A DNA stretch of 64,000 bases from Heligmosomoides polygyrus polygyrus (GCA_947396885.1 OX377204.1:24559706-24623705), one strand, 5' to 3'; shown: positions 42,741 to 55,133, counted from the first letter of the stretch. The notes: generated from the letters alone by a model not told the origin. Translations and numbers: made by a program.

Positions 42741-43899
42741 TAGGTTGGGAAAAAAGTCTTTTCGTTTTCCTCAAAGGTTTATTACTTCAAAACTACAAAG
42801 TCAAATCAATTGAGATTAACACCATTTTGTTCCACTACACTTCTCCAAAGACTGGGTAATTTTCCAATTCCTCTCGCTCGAAAGACTGCAGTTCTGGAGT
42901 CGAACCAATCCAATTTTTGAGGTCTTCATCCGTTCCAAAATATATCTCTCCAACTTCTTGCTTGAGAGCACCGAAGAGGTGGTAGTCGGCACGAACGAGG
43001 TTAGGGCTATATGCTGGATGTGGCATTACCTCCCAGCGCAGGTCCTTTATTGTTTCTCTTGTGAGTCTTGCAGCATGTGGTTTTGCATCGTCATGCAGGA
43101 TCATCACCTTTGACTTCTCCGGCCTGTTTTCTTAGAGAGTTGCGATGACTTTGTGGAGTTGGCCGCAGTATGTGACAGCAGTAAGTGTCTCTCCACTTCT
43201 GAGAGATTCATAGTAAATCACTCCTCTGATATCCATCAAACACTCAAGAGAATCTTCCTTTCGTGAACGTTGGCTTGAGATCAAGCTTAGGGGTCTCTCC
43301 CTTTTGTACCCATTGCCTTTTTCTTTGGAAGCTGGCATACAGAACCCAGGAGTCATCGCCTGTCACAATCCACTGCAGAAACGATTTTCTTTCGTATCTG
43401 GAGAGAAGAGAAGCAGTGATGAAGAGCCGTTGTTGGTCTTCCTGAGTGTCTGACGGGGCATGTGGAATCCAAACTCCAAATTTCCATAGGCCAAGATCTT
43501 CAGATGGATTCCTACTATCCTATGAGACACGTCGAGCTTCTCTGCCAGGTGACGTGTCGTCTGCCAACTATCGGTACGAAGAAGATGGTGTAGTTGCCCT
43601 TCCTGGCCATGCTTTGCCTTCAGTGAATAATCCCCCTTTAAAGACTTTCCGAACCACTCATAACAGGCGCGATGAGTAGTGGATCCCAAGCCATATATAT
43701 GATTAATTTGGTCCGCTGCCTGACGTGCTGTGGTTTCTTTAATGAATTCATGAAGAATGTCGTGCTGAAAATGACCATGAGGTAGATCTGGCATTGAGTC
43801 CGGAAGATTGGCTGGATAACGAATTACAAGAAGAGTCCTGACCTGTGTCCGCGTGCAAAAGGTAGACAAATGTGATAGGATTATGCAATCAGCGATCAA
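42741..43899 (-). mobile_element. Mariner element (irritans/HSMAR-like TIR), inactive
   Basis: The left terminus TAGGTTGGGAAAAAAGTCTT is a typical mariner tip next to TA. Transposase fragments fill the interior on the minus strand. The right tip is unclear; GAAAAGTC-type sequence inverted near 43930-43970 may be its remnant. Confidence 0.75.
42835..43899 (-). pseudogene. Mariner transposase (broken)
   Basis: In order, 43363-43899 has the DNA-binding part (HEFIKETTARQAADQINHIY, RACYEWFGKSLKGDYSLKAK) ending before the first catalytic Asp. This is followed by IVTGDDSWVLYAS in the next frame. 43132-43356 has the middle region with stops. 42835-43107 has MILHDDAKPHAARLT (second Asp intact) and LRWEVMPHPAYSPNLVRADYH (third Asp), so the D34D spacing is kept. 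At least three frame breaks are present. Confidence 0.85.
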
Positions 43900-45500
43900 T
43901 ACTGACTAGTGTGTTTACAAGGAGAACGGTAAAAAAACTTTTCGAAGTGTGAAGAGACTTTTCCAAGAAATGGCGTTCGGGGGGAGAACCTTGCAGGACA
44001 GCCTATACAACGATTCGTAATGTACGAAACGAATTTTTCCAGCACCGGTGTGTTCATCCCCTACAGTAAACTGAGGTAGACCATTTCTGATGCAACATAC
44101 ACATGCCTTCTTCCAAAAAACACAAAAAATTAATTTATTACAACACAAAACGTTGTAGATGCAAGGTAACCCCCACCTCCGACCCTATTTGCGGCGAAAT
44201 GACTTAGCTCTGTTCATCGAAGGACGAAAACACCGATACAGGTTAAAAAATTAATCTCTTACAACATACGTTGTATTGGGCTCTTCTACAAGTTGACCTC
44301 TCCGAGCCCATTTGCGCCCAAGAAATAAGCAAAAAAAATTTAAAAAATGAAACATCAAGCCCTAATTAAAAGCACGGGACCTACAAAGGCAAATGGTCTA
44401 AGACCCCGATACATAGAAAGACGCAAAACAACAACCAAATAAGAAGGAGCATCATAGAAGCATCAAATTGGAAAAAGTCAGGTCGTAGTCGTACTCCGTA
44501 GCCGGAACAGCGCGAAGTGGAATACGCTCCTCAGCAAAGCGGTGCCGCAGTGCCTGGCAGAGTTGGGCACACTTGGCATTGGTTTTTGTGCGTCAAAAGC
44601 GGGGCGGAGCGATGCTCGAAGCATCAGCTTCAAGGAATGACTGAGCTCATTCGTGAAGCTCTGACGCCGCGCGCCAATTGAGAAGCGAAGTGTGCCATAA
44701 GCGCACCGCCACCCCTAACACACAGACACGCACTCTCCATAGTCAGCTACACCAGCAGGGTTGCTTTTGCTCTTCTCACAATACGGACCAAAGGTCTAAC
44801 ACTGACAGTCCCTATATTATGAGCGTGTCACTCGCATGCTATCAGCGCTACTGCAGACATAGGGAGCATGTGACCGCAGAGAGAGAAAGCGTCGCTCAAC
44901 ACGTTGACGACCGCGCGATTTTTGTGCGTCGGGCCCGTGGGTTCGCGCGTATTGCCCGCGTGTATGTCACCTTAGTTTACTATAAATTGAATTTTCAAAA
45001 TGCATACCATGGATCTGATATTCCTCTCAAAATTTTGGGTTTGCTTTTGCAGTATTCCCTAAATCTTTTCTTGTCCTCAATCAGCTTCCCTCCTTTCTCC
45101 ATTCTGATGGTCTAATTGGAAAATAATGGTTTTATATGCGGAACTTAGACTGAAAAATTCTAGAATTGCCATCAGGCATCGCAACCAAACGCAAGGAATC
45201 TAACTGAGAGGATTAAGACAAAATGCAGTAAATGCAACCAATTCTATTGTTTAGTTTTTTTCCAAACAGCTCAGAGCTGTTGATTGTCAATTAAAAATGT
45301 TTTCTATCTGGACTTTATTTGTGAAGTAGATCTCCGTAGTGACGTTTGATAACATCGAAGTAGTTGATGTTAGTAATCATGCCTGTTTGTTACCTCTATT
45401 GAATGAAGCCTCAAAGGTAACTCTGAAGTTCAATGGATAGCTGGTCGATGCCATAATAGGTTGCCTCTGACATATTCCCACGTAGCCAAGCCACTCGTAA
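43900..45500. other. Unassigned sequence
   Basis: No gene was recognised. AACACAAAACGTTGTA and ACAACATACGTTGTA near 44143 and 44262 are related short palindromes. Confidence 0.3.
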
Positions 45501-45746
45501 CTAATCATAATCGAGCGAAATTCGAGAAGGAGATGTCAGATTCGTGACCTGCACCTCAAATAACCCCATTAAGGGAGTTTGGACAAAGGTGGTGACAACA
45601 CTAGTTATCGATATGGGTGGTAACCGGTCGTAATTTACCAAACGGACATCGTCACTGTGATCAGCATCATAGATAACCCCCTTGAATCCGTGTATCGACT
45701 TCCAGAAAATGAAAATAGAGAACAGCTTTTTAACAAGCTGGCCCAC
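45501..45746 (-). CDS. Possible terminal exon, unrecognised
   Basis: The minus strand has a possible acceptor GTGGGCCAG near 45740 and a frame ending in TAG at 45501. It reads KKLFSIFIFWKSIHGFKGVI, then RLVNYDRLPPISITSVVTTF and ends ISLDYD. The composition is protein-like, but no motif, relative or neighbouring exon supports it. Confidence 0.22.
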   Translation of the reverse strand: MGQLVKKLFSIFIFWKSIHGFKGVIYDADHSDDVRLVNYDRLPPISITSVVTTFVQTPLMGLFEVQVTNLTSPSRISLDYD

Positions 45747-45784
45747 ACATACTTAAACGATGAAGGTAGGCTTCAATTAATCCC

Positions 45785-45945
45785 TGAGAGATGCGCCACG
45801 CAGTCTACTTTTACGGAATACAGTGGCTGCAGCTGAAATGCGGATTTGGTCCATACAATGACTTGCGGTGCCTGAGCAATGGGCATTGAGTCAAAAACGA
45901 CACAGCGATTCACCTCCGCTGGTGAAATCTCTGACCGTTCTCAAT
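45785..45945 (-). repeat. SINE-like repeat, copy 1 (fragment)
   Basis: This matches the middle of the copy at 57420-57735: GCGCCACGCAGTCTACTT against GATCGCCACGCATTCTACTT, and CAATGACTTGCGGTG in both. Confidence 0.55.
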
Positions 45946-46794
45946 CCTTGTCCTATCATTGCCGAATGACCTTGTTTTTCTTCAGAAGCTCAGCTCTAGG
46001 TCGGATGAGTGTTCACCGTGTGTTTCCTCATGGATGATTAACTTTGCGATTGATTGAAGCTATCAAGTGGAAAAGGCGCAAGTTCTCTGGCCTTAATCTG
46101 TTGCTGTTCTGGGAAATATTTCCTGGAATGTTACAGTAAGATTTTCGGTGATTTTTGGATCAAAACAGCACAAGAATTTTCCTGATTTTTTTTTGAAGAA
46201 GCAGGTTAGGACAAGCCCTAAGATGTTTTCTAAAATGAAAAAGGAGTAAATGTGATCTCTTTTTCGATTTAGAAAGTCGCGTTTTTTCTCGAATGTCGTT
46301 CACAAAATGGGCTTGTGGGGCAGGTCAGGATGCGCGAAGTTTTAAGGAGTAAATTCTAGGTTCGGTTCGAGACTAGGTTTTGGAATAGATCAGCCTCTTC
46401 CTGCTGAGCAGCGTACTACCCAGGAAAACATACAATTTGCCCACCGTCTGTTCTTTTAGGCCGCCTGCATAGCTCAAAGTCTCTGCGATATCATCTAGTA
46501 GTGGAGTGCATGGCTCATCCCGTTCTCCAATGCCCTGATGATTCTCTATCTTAATCTTTTAATGCAAATATTTTATGCAGTGTATGAATTCAAAGTCGGA
46601 TCAATTTCTATCAAATTCAGAACTTAGGTGACCTGCGAAAGCAGATTGTTAGCGAAGAGGTTTAAAATTTAGGTAGAGCCTCGAAGGGCGGCCAGGCCAT
46701 TTTCAATGAATCAAAAGCGCAAATATTGTTGCATTGCAAGCACTGCTTCCCTTTTGGAACCGGTGCGCTGCTGCCACACTCATTTGGGAAGGAA

Positions 46795-46940
46795 AGTACA
46801 CTCTGTTGACCACCGCACGTCACTGGGCCAAATACGTATTGGATCTGCGTTTGCTGCATCCCGCAGAGGTAGAATGCGTGTCGCATTCTAAAACGGCGAC
46901 TGGTTTAAGTCGAGCCGTCCTTTATCGTTTATGTATATGT
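46795..46940 (+). repeat. SINE-like repeat, copy 2 (3' half)
   Basis: This matches the 3' half of 61595-61865: AAATACG(T/C)AT, TAGAATGCGTG and GCCGTCCTTTAT. The tRNA-like head is missing. Confidence 0.55.
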
Positions 46941-49900
46941 TAGGCCGTTTGTTAAAGAAGCTTTTCTCTAATCTTATTCTCTAGAAATCGACAAGCCTGT
47001 GGTTCAAAGGCAGGTTTATGACCCTTTAGTTGAAGAATGAAATGGCCATACGCATGGTTTTAGACGACGGAGCGAGCATCGTCGCTCGCAGCTCTAGGTA
47101 CCGACTAGAATGAGCACAGTGCCTCTGCCACTTGCCGCCCGCAAGACTCGAGTGCACGTGAGCAGCGCGCTCCACGAGTTTTCCCGCCAGTCGTCCCCCT
47201 GGGGCCGTACGCTTTTCTCTCCCCAACCGTCCCCGGGCGGGTGTGAGGAGGTCTCCGCCCACATGCCCGGTATGCACATCATGCGCCATCGATTTTTCGC
47301 GCTGTCCCCGTCCCCGAGTCGGGCGAGAATAGCATACGGCCCCTGGTTTCCGAAAAATTGTGCATCTTAACGACTAGTTTATGCCTCCGCTGCCACGCGG
47401 CGCGGCGCTATGGTTAGCATAGGTATCTATTCTTCCATCGCAGTTATACTCCTCTGACAGGATGTACCTCATTTGACGGAATTTCGTGCATTGGCTATGG
47501 TGGTATTCGGCGAATCGCGCCTCAGAATGGACCGGCCGTCAACAGCGCCGCTCTCCGAAAACCGTCAGCCGCTGATCAGCGCCACGCCTCAACTTCGACG
47601 TGCCGCTCCTCGGCGGAAGTGTGAAAATCACTTATTGTTAGGGTTCTCGTCAGCGATGCGGGACTTCCAGCTTTGACGCCCACGGACTCTGCGCCGAATA
47701 TAACGGTGGAGATGGTTCTTGAGGACGCTAAGTCACAGAACGCTGAAGTTCAAGTCCATAGCTGGAGATCTGCTCTCCTCCAGTTCATAAAATTTGGATG
47801 AAAACATTTGAAACGACGTTAATTACAGTTATAATACATGTAACTAACGACTGTAGAAGGACGACACCTGGGGATGAAATTATCAGTAATGAAGGTCAAA
47901 CAGGATGCCACCTCCCTCGAGAATTAAGCCAACGGCAGATTCATATGCGATTCAATCCGCTCAGAGTGAATGTTACGTTATGAAACGTAAACACGTAACG
48001 AGTTCTCATGCGATGAAGAGATGTCAGACTCTGCATTAAGGTAGCGGCCGCTCATGCAACTGCACCAGGCTCTTCCCCTCTGGGGCCGTTTCGCCGAATA
48101 CAGTATCCAAAATTCCGTGTCAGGTATGGTGTTTTGAGGCGGCAGAGCAAAAATGCGACGCAGCGCCGCCCGGCGTAGCAAAGAGCTATGTATACCACGG
48201 TATTACGCTGCACAGTGGCACAAGTATAAACGAGGCCTAAGAAGGCTCACTGAAGGACAGATTCCCCTGCCAGTCTGCAGTCCCAGTTTGGTAGAACATA
48301 TATTGTTTTTGCTCAATACTCTAACCTGAATTTGCCAACACGTCAGTGGCTACATCATCGCGTGTTTTACACATTTTCAAAGTGGAGGGGCACAGGAAAA
48401 GGGGAACCCACTCACCCGGAAAAGACAGCACTAAACCGCACCTTGACGCTTCGTTCTTGCGAGTGGCAGAGGATAGTCGTGAACAAACTCTCGAAGTTGC
48501 GCGGTGAAAACAATCAAGGGATCGCCATAGGGAACAGGTAACGGTTAACGATTTAGCGAATTTAACGAATTAACAGACCCTCCGTTAAAATCTAGCTTAT
48601 CGACTTATCGGAAGTTTTCAAAAAAATTAACGTAATTTGTAATGGGCCTTTTTCTAAATAGCTGTATCACTCTTCTTCTCAGTTTTTCCTAATATTGAAG
48701 GCTTCGCCCTTCCTCTCCCGATGAATACTGCTTCTGAAAAACTTAAGAAACAACCTGTTCTAGCACGGTAGTAAATGGCAACAGAATTTCGTGCTCAGTG
48801 CCAATCCATTTAAATTTGACCCGGAGACTTGATCTGAGCTATATTTCCTGGACGTTGCTATTCCACTGATGGACTTTTAATGGTATTTTTATCAGGTCCT
48901 TCGGAACTTTGCCATCCGGTGCTGGCATCGAGATTGTATACGCTCATTGAACAGTGACTCAAAAACGGTTTCATACAGAACTAGGAATAGATGTGAATTT
49001 TCGGGGTACACCTAATCTAACTTAAATCTTAAGATGCCTCGCCGGTGCGACCAGTCCGCAATGTACCGTTATCCGAAATGGCGATTCCGTACCTGTTGTT
49101 CTTCCAAGCTTTGAAGTTGTAATTGCTGCTGACAGCCGCCTTATTTTGCTGTCCACTCTTTGTTGGTAGTGAATCTTTTGTTGCACTTTAGTATACTGTG
49201 CTGCTTTCGTTGAATTTTGGTTGGTTAATAAAAGATTAGTTAAATTAAAATTTATTAAAATTAGTTAATTTTTATAATTAATTTGATTTTGGTTATTGTA
49301 ATTAGAACATAAAACGCTTCTCCAGATTTTTTTGAATAATAGTTCGCGGATAATTGCATTTTTAATGAAATTTAACGAAATTTTTTCGTTAAAAATTCGT
49401 TAAAAAAGCAACGCCCAGAACTTTGTTTATGTGCACTCCCGGTATATAACGATGACCTCGCTGTGGTGCTTCTGCTAGATTTAGACATCATTCTTACACC
49501 TGCGCCAGAAGTGATATGAGTCACTTTTGCGCCGACAGAATTGTCAGCGCCACACCAGCTGCGGGTGGTCGTCACTGGTAAGGGTACGCATGCGAGACGT
49601 CCATCTGGGCCAGAGTTCATCAACGACTTACCGGCCGGCAATGGTAAAACTTACTGCGAAACCGCCACGTAACATTCGTCAACGTACGGCGTGGAGGTTT
49701 CCGGTGAAGTACCAGTAACGCTGCTAGTGCCTGACCGAGTGGCAACGAGTTTGGGGTCGCGGCATCCTTCACCGCGTCCTTTGTGAATTACAAGGACCGT
49801 TGCAAATTTCTGGCAAGGAGCCGGTTATGTAAATCTATGGTAGCGATTTACCGACTCCTTCGCTGATGAATACAGGCCTTGGAGGAAACGCGTTTCCCCC

Positions 49901-50411
49901 TTTGCTCCCTGGCGCAGCTACACTCAACTTTTGGGGTTGTGATCGAGAGTGTAGTAGCTGCTTTGTGATACTGTGGAGAGCAGACATTTTCGCTCGCATT
50001 TCGACACAAAGGGGAAGTATTGCACCCGCCCTAGTCCTCCTATTAAATGAGATCCGGCAAGAAGTGTTAACGGGACCCCCCCCCCCCCACCTTATGCGTA
50101 AGTCTATGTCTATATTTATTACAATTGTGCGTGGCATTGCTAGAAGACAAAAACTATAGCAATCGCATGAACAAGATTTATTAAAAGACATCAAGGACAA
50201 ATAAACATGTTAAACAATTGAGTAGATCATACGGAACAATTTTGCTAATCAGCCAACTTTCAAACTCAGTAATAAACTCCCCCGCCCAGTGAGGAATGAC
50301 AGATCGGTATTGAAACTTTGGCCCATTGTCACAGCGAAAACAAAATTTCCCCTTTACAGCAAAAGTTTTATCGAAGTCTAGACCTCACTTTAACATTCTG
50401 TTCCATTTCAG
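46941..50411. other. Unassigned sequence with TTAACGAA-rich blocks
   Basis: No exon upstream of 50412 could be defined, so the signal peptide and N-terminus of gene 2 are not located. 48540-48625 and 49360-49425 are rich in TTAACGAA and AACGAATT, and a third block is at 53130-53240. 47100-47350 is GC-rich and unrecognised. 50081-50097 has a run of C. Confidence 0.35.
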
Positions 50412-50703
50412 CAAGGAAACACCGACCCTTTCATACACTGTGGCAAAATCAAGTCAGGAAGCTCATCAAAGCTTGAAGACCATCAGAAGCACAACAATAG
50501 AAACAACTTCAATAGAAGCATTAACAGCACTTCACACAGCAGCGAGCAAAAATGTAAAAGGCCTCACTTCCACGGAAGGCGGGGCTGAAAGTACTAGCGT
50601 CCCATCTTCTATTACCACTTCCCTGTCTACTGATGTAGCTGAGAGGACAACATATAGTGCAGAGATGGGCTCTACTACAACAGCAAGCGAGCGCGCGGAC
50701 ACG
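50412..50703 (+). CDS. Gene 2, Ser/Thr-rich stalk exon
   Basis: Acceptor CCATTTCAG and donor GTTAGT bound a 292-nt exon that needs two bases from the previous exon and leaves in phase 0. It encodes about 97 residues rich in Ser and Thr (TTIETTSIEALTAL, SVPSSITTSLSTDVAERTT), which looks like an O-glycosylated, mucin-like extracellular stalk. The following exons support an extracellular side. Upstream exons are not identified. The family is unknown to me. Confidence 0.6.
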
Positions 50704-50810
50704 GTTAGTTGAAAGTACTAGCTACCTCTAGAAGTAACAGACTGAGTCGATTCCTACGGCGAACCATAGTGAGGTCAAAAACTTGACGCACGTCCTTCTC
50801 GCAATTTCAG

Positions 50811-50939
50811 AACACATTCGAAGTGGAAACGCAAATCTATACGGTAACCCCTCTGCAAGAGTACACAGAGATTTGGACCATTCATGATACCAATGTTACG
50901 TCGGTGACAGTGGACGAACATCATTATCTGCCGTTTGAA
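50811..50939 (+). CDS. Gene 2, extracellular exon 2
   Basis: A 43-codon exon in phase 0 on both sides lies between GCAATTTCAG and GTGAGT. It reads NTFEVETQIYTVTPLQEYTE and ends VDEHHYLPFE. It contains an N-glycosylation-type site (NVTS). The 107-bp intron before it is of ordinary size for a nematode. Confidence 0.65.
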
Positions 50940-51099
50940 GTGAGTTCTCAGACCCTAGCCTAGACAATACCTACACTCAAGTTTTTAGTACATCTTATTA
51001 CCACAATAGTTCTGTAAAAGATGTCTATGTTGGAGAAATGACATATGTAGCCTTCGAAAAAGCAGAACCTTATCCCAAAATGAGGCATGCATTGTTTAG

Positions 51100-51188
51100 G
51101 TCATGTCAGAAAAAGACTTGGTAAAGCTTCGACAAAGTGCCCAAAGAGCCTATGACAAGGATCAAAAAAAGCAGACTGCAACAAAAAC
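51100..51188 (+). CDS. Gene 2, juxtamembrane exon
   Basis: The exon follows acceptor ATTGTTTAG, starts in phase 0 and leaves in phase 2 at donor GTGGGA. It encodes VMSEKDLVKLRQSAQRAYDK and a Lys/Gln-rich end. This exon supplies the two bases that set the membrane-helix exon in the right frame, which is why it is included. The donor is not the strong GTAAGT type. Confidence 0.5.
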
Positions 51189-51244
51189 GTGGGACTAAGT
51201 TTGTTCTAGCAAGATATTTATATTTAGAATTAACAAGTTTACAG

Positions 51245-51342
51245 AAAGCAATGGCTTTGGGCAATTCTCGTATTTCCATTTTTGCTGCTACTTACGTATG
51301 CAGCGTACGTTCTCTTGGCGAGGAAGGCTAACCGTAAAAAGA
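51245..51342 (+). CDS. Gene 2, transmembrane exon
   Basis: The acceptor is AGTTTACAG and the donor GTAAGT. Read with two bases from 51187-51188, it gives KQWLWAILVFPFLLLLTYAA, then YVLLARKANRKK. A hydrophobic helix of about 20 residues is followed by a basic patch, the pattern of a type I single-pass membrane protein with a cytoplasmic C-terminus. It ends in phase 1, which fits the next exon exactly. Confidence 0.65.
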
Positions 51343-53318
51343 GTAAGTCAATATACATTAAAACTGCAGCGCGTGCTAAACTAGTACTTCAGCTTCAGCC
51401 TGAAATGTATCCTTATTTGAGAATTTGATTGAAAAAAGAACTCCGATTCGCATATATTCTCGTCAAATTAGACACTTTTCAAATCAAATCGGACACTTTT
51501 CTACGCAAGCTTAACACAGATGAAGCCAAACCTAACATCTTATAAATTGAAACGAGCGTCTTCCAGATAAAGAAAATCTAGAGTTTCTCTAAGATGTTTA
51601 GAATAATTTCTTGTCTAACCATAAGAGAGATTTGGTATAACGTTCTTGAATTTTTTAAATTCACCTGCCTCAATGAGTGAGTTCACCGTTTGAAATTTTT
51701 GTGTTTTTGAAAAGAATGGTTTAGGGCTTAATATAGAGCGAAAAAATCAGCAATTGTTCGGCACATGGAAAAAAGAGAAAACCATGCACTCGACTACCTC
51801 GTTGTGGCTTTCATTTGATTGTTAGTGTATTCTGGTTACTTTTCTGGTTCTGGTTACTCCTATTAGCAAAGTGCATATATGTGTTTTTACCCTTGACTTT
51901 GTCTGAAACTCATTCATTCATTTTGATTTTGGTGAATACTCAGCTTGTTCTGAAAAGCGACAAGGTTGCTCAGACTATCGTTGAATCTTCCTCTAGAAAT
52001 TGTTGGTATCTAGGCGTGTACTCCCTATCAAATCCCACTTTCTATCTTTTCTGAATGCGAGAGAGTTAGCTGAGATCTTCTTAAAGTATTAAGCTTACTG
52101 GATAATCGAATAATTAAATTTTTGGAATGAGTAAGGAGAGCGAAGGACGTAGTTCCCAACAACCGATTTCACTCACATTTTGCATTTGAGGGATATTATT
52201 CCCACCACTGATCACGGCTCCGACATTCTGTCGGAATATCTGGCCGATTACGGTAGGTTACGGTAAGCAAGGATGACAACGGTAGTGACAGCATGACCAC
52301 TGGTTTAGCCCAAAATTTGAGAATGCTGCCTATGTACAATATTGACCCCTAATTTGGCATTCATTCTGATTTAATACCCTTTTAATTTTAATTTTAACTA
52401 ACAGAGCTAACTCGTGGCTAATCTGCCTTCCAGGTTTCATCATACTTTCTTGGCCTTCACTCAAAGTTCCATGGAAGGGTGATATCCTTTGCTGGTTAAT
52501 GAGCACCCGATGCACCCAGTTCCTTCACAGCAAATTGATGGAAATTTGTTAAAACTAACAATGAAAAACATCGTATCGTGAAGAGCTACTCAAACTGGAC
52601 CCTAATCAGCAGATTCGAAATCTACAGTGAAATTAAGTGTAAGCAATTGTTAATTAGTGAAGCTATGCATCGATATTAAAATTACAGTGTGTTCGAAAAG
52701 ACATTTACTCTAATATTCGTATCGTTGGATTGACAAATGTGTAGCTTTGACATTAAACATTAACAACACTTTACTCGAATCCACTAAACAACAGAACAAT
52801 ATCTAGAATCCGTAATCCGTAATATCTAGAGAAAGTCGTCCTTCAGCTCAAAGCCTCCATGCCTAGTGCAGGCATGGAGGTTTTGAGACGATATGGGAGC
52901 TTATCCGCTGCCACCCCCATCAGAAAAGTGGGAGCTCACGCAAGTTGAACAAGGAGCAAAAAATGTGAACTATTCTCCAGATATTAGCACGAGATCGACT
53001 GCCTGTTTACACTGATCTGTGTAACTAGAGTGTATCCTCGATGTGGTAACGATACTGCGCAAGCTCATCCGAAAAAATTGTCCAAAATGCATCTACATGA
53101 GGAGTAGATAAAATTTCAGAAACATTGCGTAAAATGTGTTAATGCAATTTAGCGGAATTTTCGCCGGTAAATTTCGTTAAGAATTTTCAATGAAAAATTA
53201 AAGCAGATCCGGTAAATGGTTCGATTAACGCACACCCCTAGTGCTACTATAATACATGGGTGATATAGGTCACCAGGTTAATTGCTCAAAACCCTTTGTG
53301 TATCAACTGTGTCACTAG
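51343..53318. other. Gene 2 intron
   Basis: The intron holds AT-rich sequence, a short palindromic stretch near 52850-52885 (CCTCCATGCCTAGTG with GCAGGCATGGAGG), and a TTAACG-rich block at 53130-53240. No other exon was seen. Confidence 0.4.
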
Positions 53319-53422
53319 AAGGATCGCAGTCAGTTGCAGTTTCAGTTTCTGGTTTGACCTATGGTTTTAGACGAAGCATAGACCAGCTGCAGAAGGGAGC
53401 TATACTCCGCAAACGACTCAAG
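53319..53422 (+). CDS. Gene 2, first cytoplasmic exon
   Basis: Acceptor GTGTCACTAG is in phase 1, matching the donor at 51343. The exon reads GSQSVAVSVSGLTYGFRRSI, then DQLQKGAILRKRLK, up to GTACGC. The last four bases and the donor coincide with the start of the Tc1-like TIR at 53419. The exon ends in phase 0 while the next exon (54505) needs phase 1, so the original end was probably altered by the insertion, or a small exon is missing. Confidence 0.5.
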
Positions 53423-54352
53423 GTACGCACTAATTATTCGTCTCAAATAATCGAAGTGTCATAGTAACACAAACTATTCAAAACATGGAAATCACTTCGC
53501 AATCTTTATTAAGGCCCTTAACAATCACAAATTACAATCCTCACTCAAGGTGCCCACATTTTGCGCGTGTGCAGCTTCTCTGATGAGTCGCGAAGGCGTC
53601 GCAGGTGACACGCACCGGAGCATCGCTCTCAGTGACGAGAAATTCTCACAACAGAACCTATTGGGAATTCACAAAATGATCGCGTTCTCGCAGCAGGTAA
53701 GAAGCAGGTCATTTTATCATAGAGGAAAAGTCATCGGAAAAACCGCACATCCGAGCTCTGATATGGTTTGGGGTGTGACAACCTCAGATGGGAAGACGCC
53801 ACTGGTTTTCTTCGATAAAGGAATGAAGATCAAAATGAAAATATACTTGAAATCGTTCGTGGAAAAAGTTTTGAAGCCGTGGTCTATTTCTCACTTCGGA
53901 GACAAGTCATGATTTCAGCAAGAGTCGGATCCTGCACACAAGTCGAGTGTCTTCCGGCAGTGGTGTAAACGCGGGCTTCCAGATTTCGTCATCCACGAAT
54001 AATGGCCAACAAAATCACCAAAACTGAATCCATTTGACTTTTCTATCTGGTCAGTTTCAGAGGGACAAGATCTCAGCTACAAGACAAAAAAACTTGGATT
54101 CGCTTAAAGCTGCACTTACGAAAGCGTGAAATGATCTCGATGAGGACTATCTGCGTGCCATCTGTGATGCCTTCGTGACTCGTCCGAGAGGCTGCATACG
54201 CGCAAGAGGAAGGCACTTTGAATGAAGATTGCAATTTTTGATAGCTAAGGACGTTATTAAAGATTGAGAAGTGAAGTGTTTTTATCCGTTTTGAATCGTT
54301 TGTGTTACTATGGCACTTCGATTATTTGAGGCCTATAATTATGCGCACCCTG
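53419..54352 (+). mobile_element. Tc1-like transposon (inactive) at the edge of a gene 2 exon
   Basis: TIRs of about 90 bp share CTCAAATAATCGAAGTG, CATAGTAACACAAAC and TTCAAAAC. The tips are CAAGGTACGCAC (left) and CAGGGTGCGCA (right, inverted). The length of 934 bp suits a Tc1-like element that has lost part of its coding region. The transposase is on the plus strand, the same as gene 2. Confidence 0.8.
53550..54235 (+). pseudogene. Tc1-like transposase (broken, N-terminus lost)
   Basis: An open part reads RSIALSDEKFSQQN (first catalytic Asp), MVWGVTTSDGKTPLVFFDKG and IYLKSFVEKVLKPW. Downstream in other frames are QQESDPAHKS, where the usual second Asp block is QQDSAPAH, then WCKRGLPDFV and WPTKSPKLNPFDFSIWS. 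The DNA-binding half is missing and stops are frequent. The set of blocks is the Tc1/pogo-type DDE domain with HKS...W and SPxLNPxDFxIW. Confidence 0.8.
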
Positions 54353-54504
54353 TTTTTTTTTTTGCATTGCAAAACGTTCTGGAGCGGCATTGGATCAAAC
54401 TGCTATAAAGGGCTAACAACCTCTCTTTATTGACAATAATAAAATGTTTGCAAAAGTTTATCACAGGAAGTGTTGCGACAATCTCTAAATTTCAAAGTTT
54501 GCAG

Positions 54505-54689
54505 GGAACACTGAAGCGGATACACCACCTTCACTAGTATCGCCTAAAGTGTCAAAGACCCAGCTGGGTGATGTGGTATGGGCACGACGAAGGGCTACGA
54601 TGAGAATGCAGAACCAGGAATGCCTTCCTGATAGCAAATTTATCCACCGTGGTCCCCTAGTGTTGACAAAGGAGCTGAAAGGCCCAGTC
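54505..54689 (+). CDS. Gene 2, tail exon with RGPLVLTKELKGPV
   Basis: The exon lies between TTTGCAG and GTAAGG, enters in phase 1 and leaves in phase 0, like the gene 1 exon at 1191. It reads NTEADTPPSLVSPKVSKTQL, then ARRRATMRMQNQ and ends FIHRGPLVLTKELKGPV. The last 14 residues equal gene 1. A different acceptor (TTTCAAAG, seven bases earlier) would start it in phase 0 and would join the preceding exon directly, but it is the poorer match to nematode acceptors. Confidence 0.65.
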
Positions 54690-54934
54690 GTAAGGATGCG
54701 GCTTAATATAGGGCTGTCGCAATGCTAATCGTCGAAACGGATCACTTAATTCAAACTGCTATAACTCAGTTTAAACACAACTTTAATAGTCGATATAAAA
54801 AAGAAACCATATCTTGCAACGAACAGGTAACAAATCCATTGCTTTACAACAAAAACTGAGATTACAGGATTTAACGAAATCAAGCAGGGCACATTCAACA
54901 TCGGGTAAATTAGTGGATTGTTTCTACCGCTAAT

Positions 54935-55130
54935 GAGAATCAAGAGCTCAGAAAACATGGTAGTCAGTGGTGGAAAGGTTGGAAGAATACGGTGGAAAAG
55001 GGAGAACTTCGATGCCTAAGTGAGCCAATTTTCGCCGAGTGATAGGTGAGGTGTGTGGCATTGCATTGTCCTGCAACAGGAGCGGCCTTACTTTATTCAC
55101 CATTGCCGGCCACAATTTTTGCAACCTCCC
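54935..55130 (-). pseudogene. Mariner transposase fragment
   Basis: The minus strand reads LLLQDNAMPHTSPITRRKLA, then HLGIEVLPFPPYSSNLSTTD and YHVF. This is the second to third catalytic Asp region of a mariner (D34D). It breaks off exactly where the opposite-strand mariner 55134-56047 begins. Confidence 0.8.
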
Positions 55131-55133
55131 CTA

